Below, in pieces: positions 60,881 through 64,000 of a DNA stretch of 64,000 nucleotides. Position 1 is the stretch's first letter, and each line of letters starts with the position of its first letter. The notes below the pieces were generated by a model, which searched no databases, was not told where the DNA came from, and saw nothing but the letters and a program-made list of their open reading frames with translations. Position numbers and translations under genes: made by a program. This stretch comes from Enterobacter asburiae (GTDB lineage: Bacteria; Pseudomonadota; Gammaproteobacteria; Enterobacterales; Enterobacteriaceae). The DNA lies in NCBI RefSeq assembly GCF_024599655.1, contig NZ_CP102247.1, positions 4,588,001-4,652,000 of the forward strand, given 5' to 3'.

Positions 60881-64000
<3,120 letters not shown>

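Overview
The window is a chromosomal segment of a member of the Enterobacteriaceae, closest in gene content and protein sequence to the Enterobacter/Lelliottia/Leclercia group. I infer this from protein similarity to remembered E. coli sequences, the REP-type repeats and the gene order; the genus is not proven. Nearly every gene is a recognisable core gene of normal length. I see no prophage, insertion sequence, integron, CRISPR array or tRNA gene.

Layout. Positions 1-5910 match the ftsY side of the E. coli map: the start of ftsE, ftsY, rsmD, yhhL, yhhM, yhhN, zntA. Immediately after zntA, across an inverted pair of REP sequences (5915-5993), the map jumps to the ubiA side and runs in the reverse of the E. 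coli order to the right edge. This part holds ubiA-ubiC, the maltose regulon (malM-lamB-malK divergent from malE-malF-malG), psiE, the exopolysaccharide operon yjbEFGH, pgi, lysC, a PanS-like transporter, yjbD, rluF, a ccdAB toxin-antitoxin pair, yjbB, metH, iclR, aceBAK and metA. It continues with an rRNA operon at the rrnE position, purHD, hupA-yjaH, yjaG, nfi, hemE, nudC, rsd, the TPP-riboswitch-controlled thiCEFSGH operon, a diguanylate cyclase, an orphan PTS IIB-IIA pair, and the 3' three-quarters of rpoC. The pattern is what one inversion spanning oriC, with ends at zntA/tusA and ubiA/plsB, would give.

How genes work together. MalEFGK and LamB import maltodextrins under MalT and CRP. 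IclR represses aceBAK, the glyoxylate shunt; AceK controls isocitrate dehydrogenase. MetA and MetH carry the first committed and last steps of methionine synthesis, and metA has a clear four-box MetJ operator. PurH and PurD are controlled by a PurR box that shares the intergenic region with the rRNA promoters. Thi proteins make both halves of thiamine.

Points that stand out: the inversion junction at a REP pair; a 16S-23S spacer with no tRNA gene but a perfect-looking hairpin in its place; a lysC leader in which I cannot find the lysine riboswitch aptamer although the ribosome-site hairpin remains; ccdAB where E. coli has pepE; a yjbD ribosome site inside a perfect 10-bp hairpin; a diguanylate cyclase next to orphan PTS IIB/IIA genes whose promoter region carries a matched pair of inverted 9-mers around a CRP-like site; and a four-copy GC-rich palindromic repeat family distinct from REP. 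None is by itself proof of an undescribed system. The PTS/diguanylate cyclase locus and the rewired lysC leader are the best leads.
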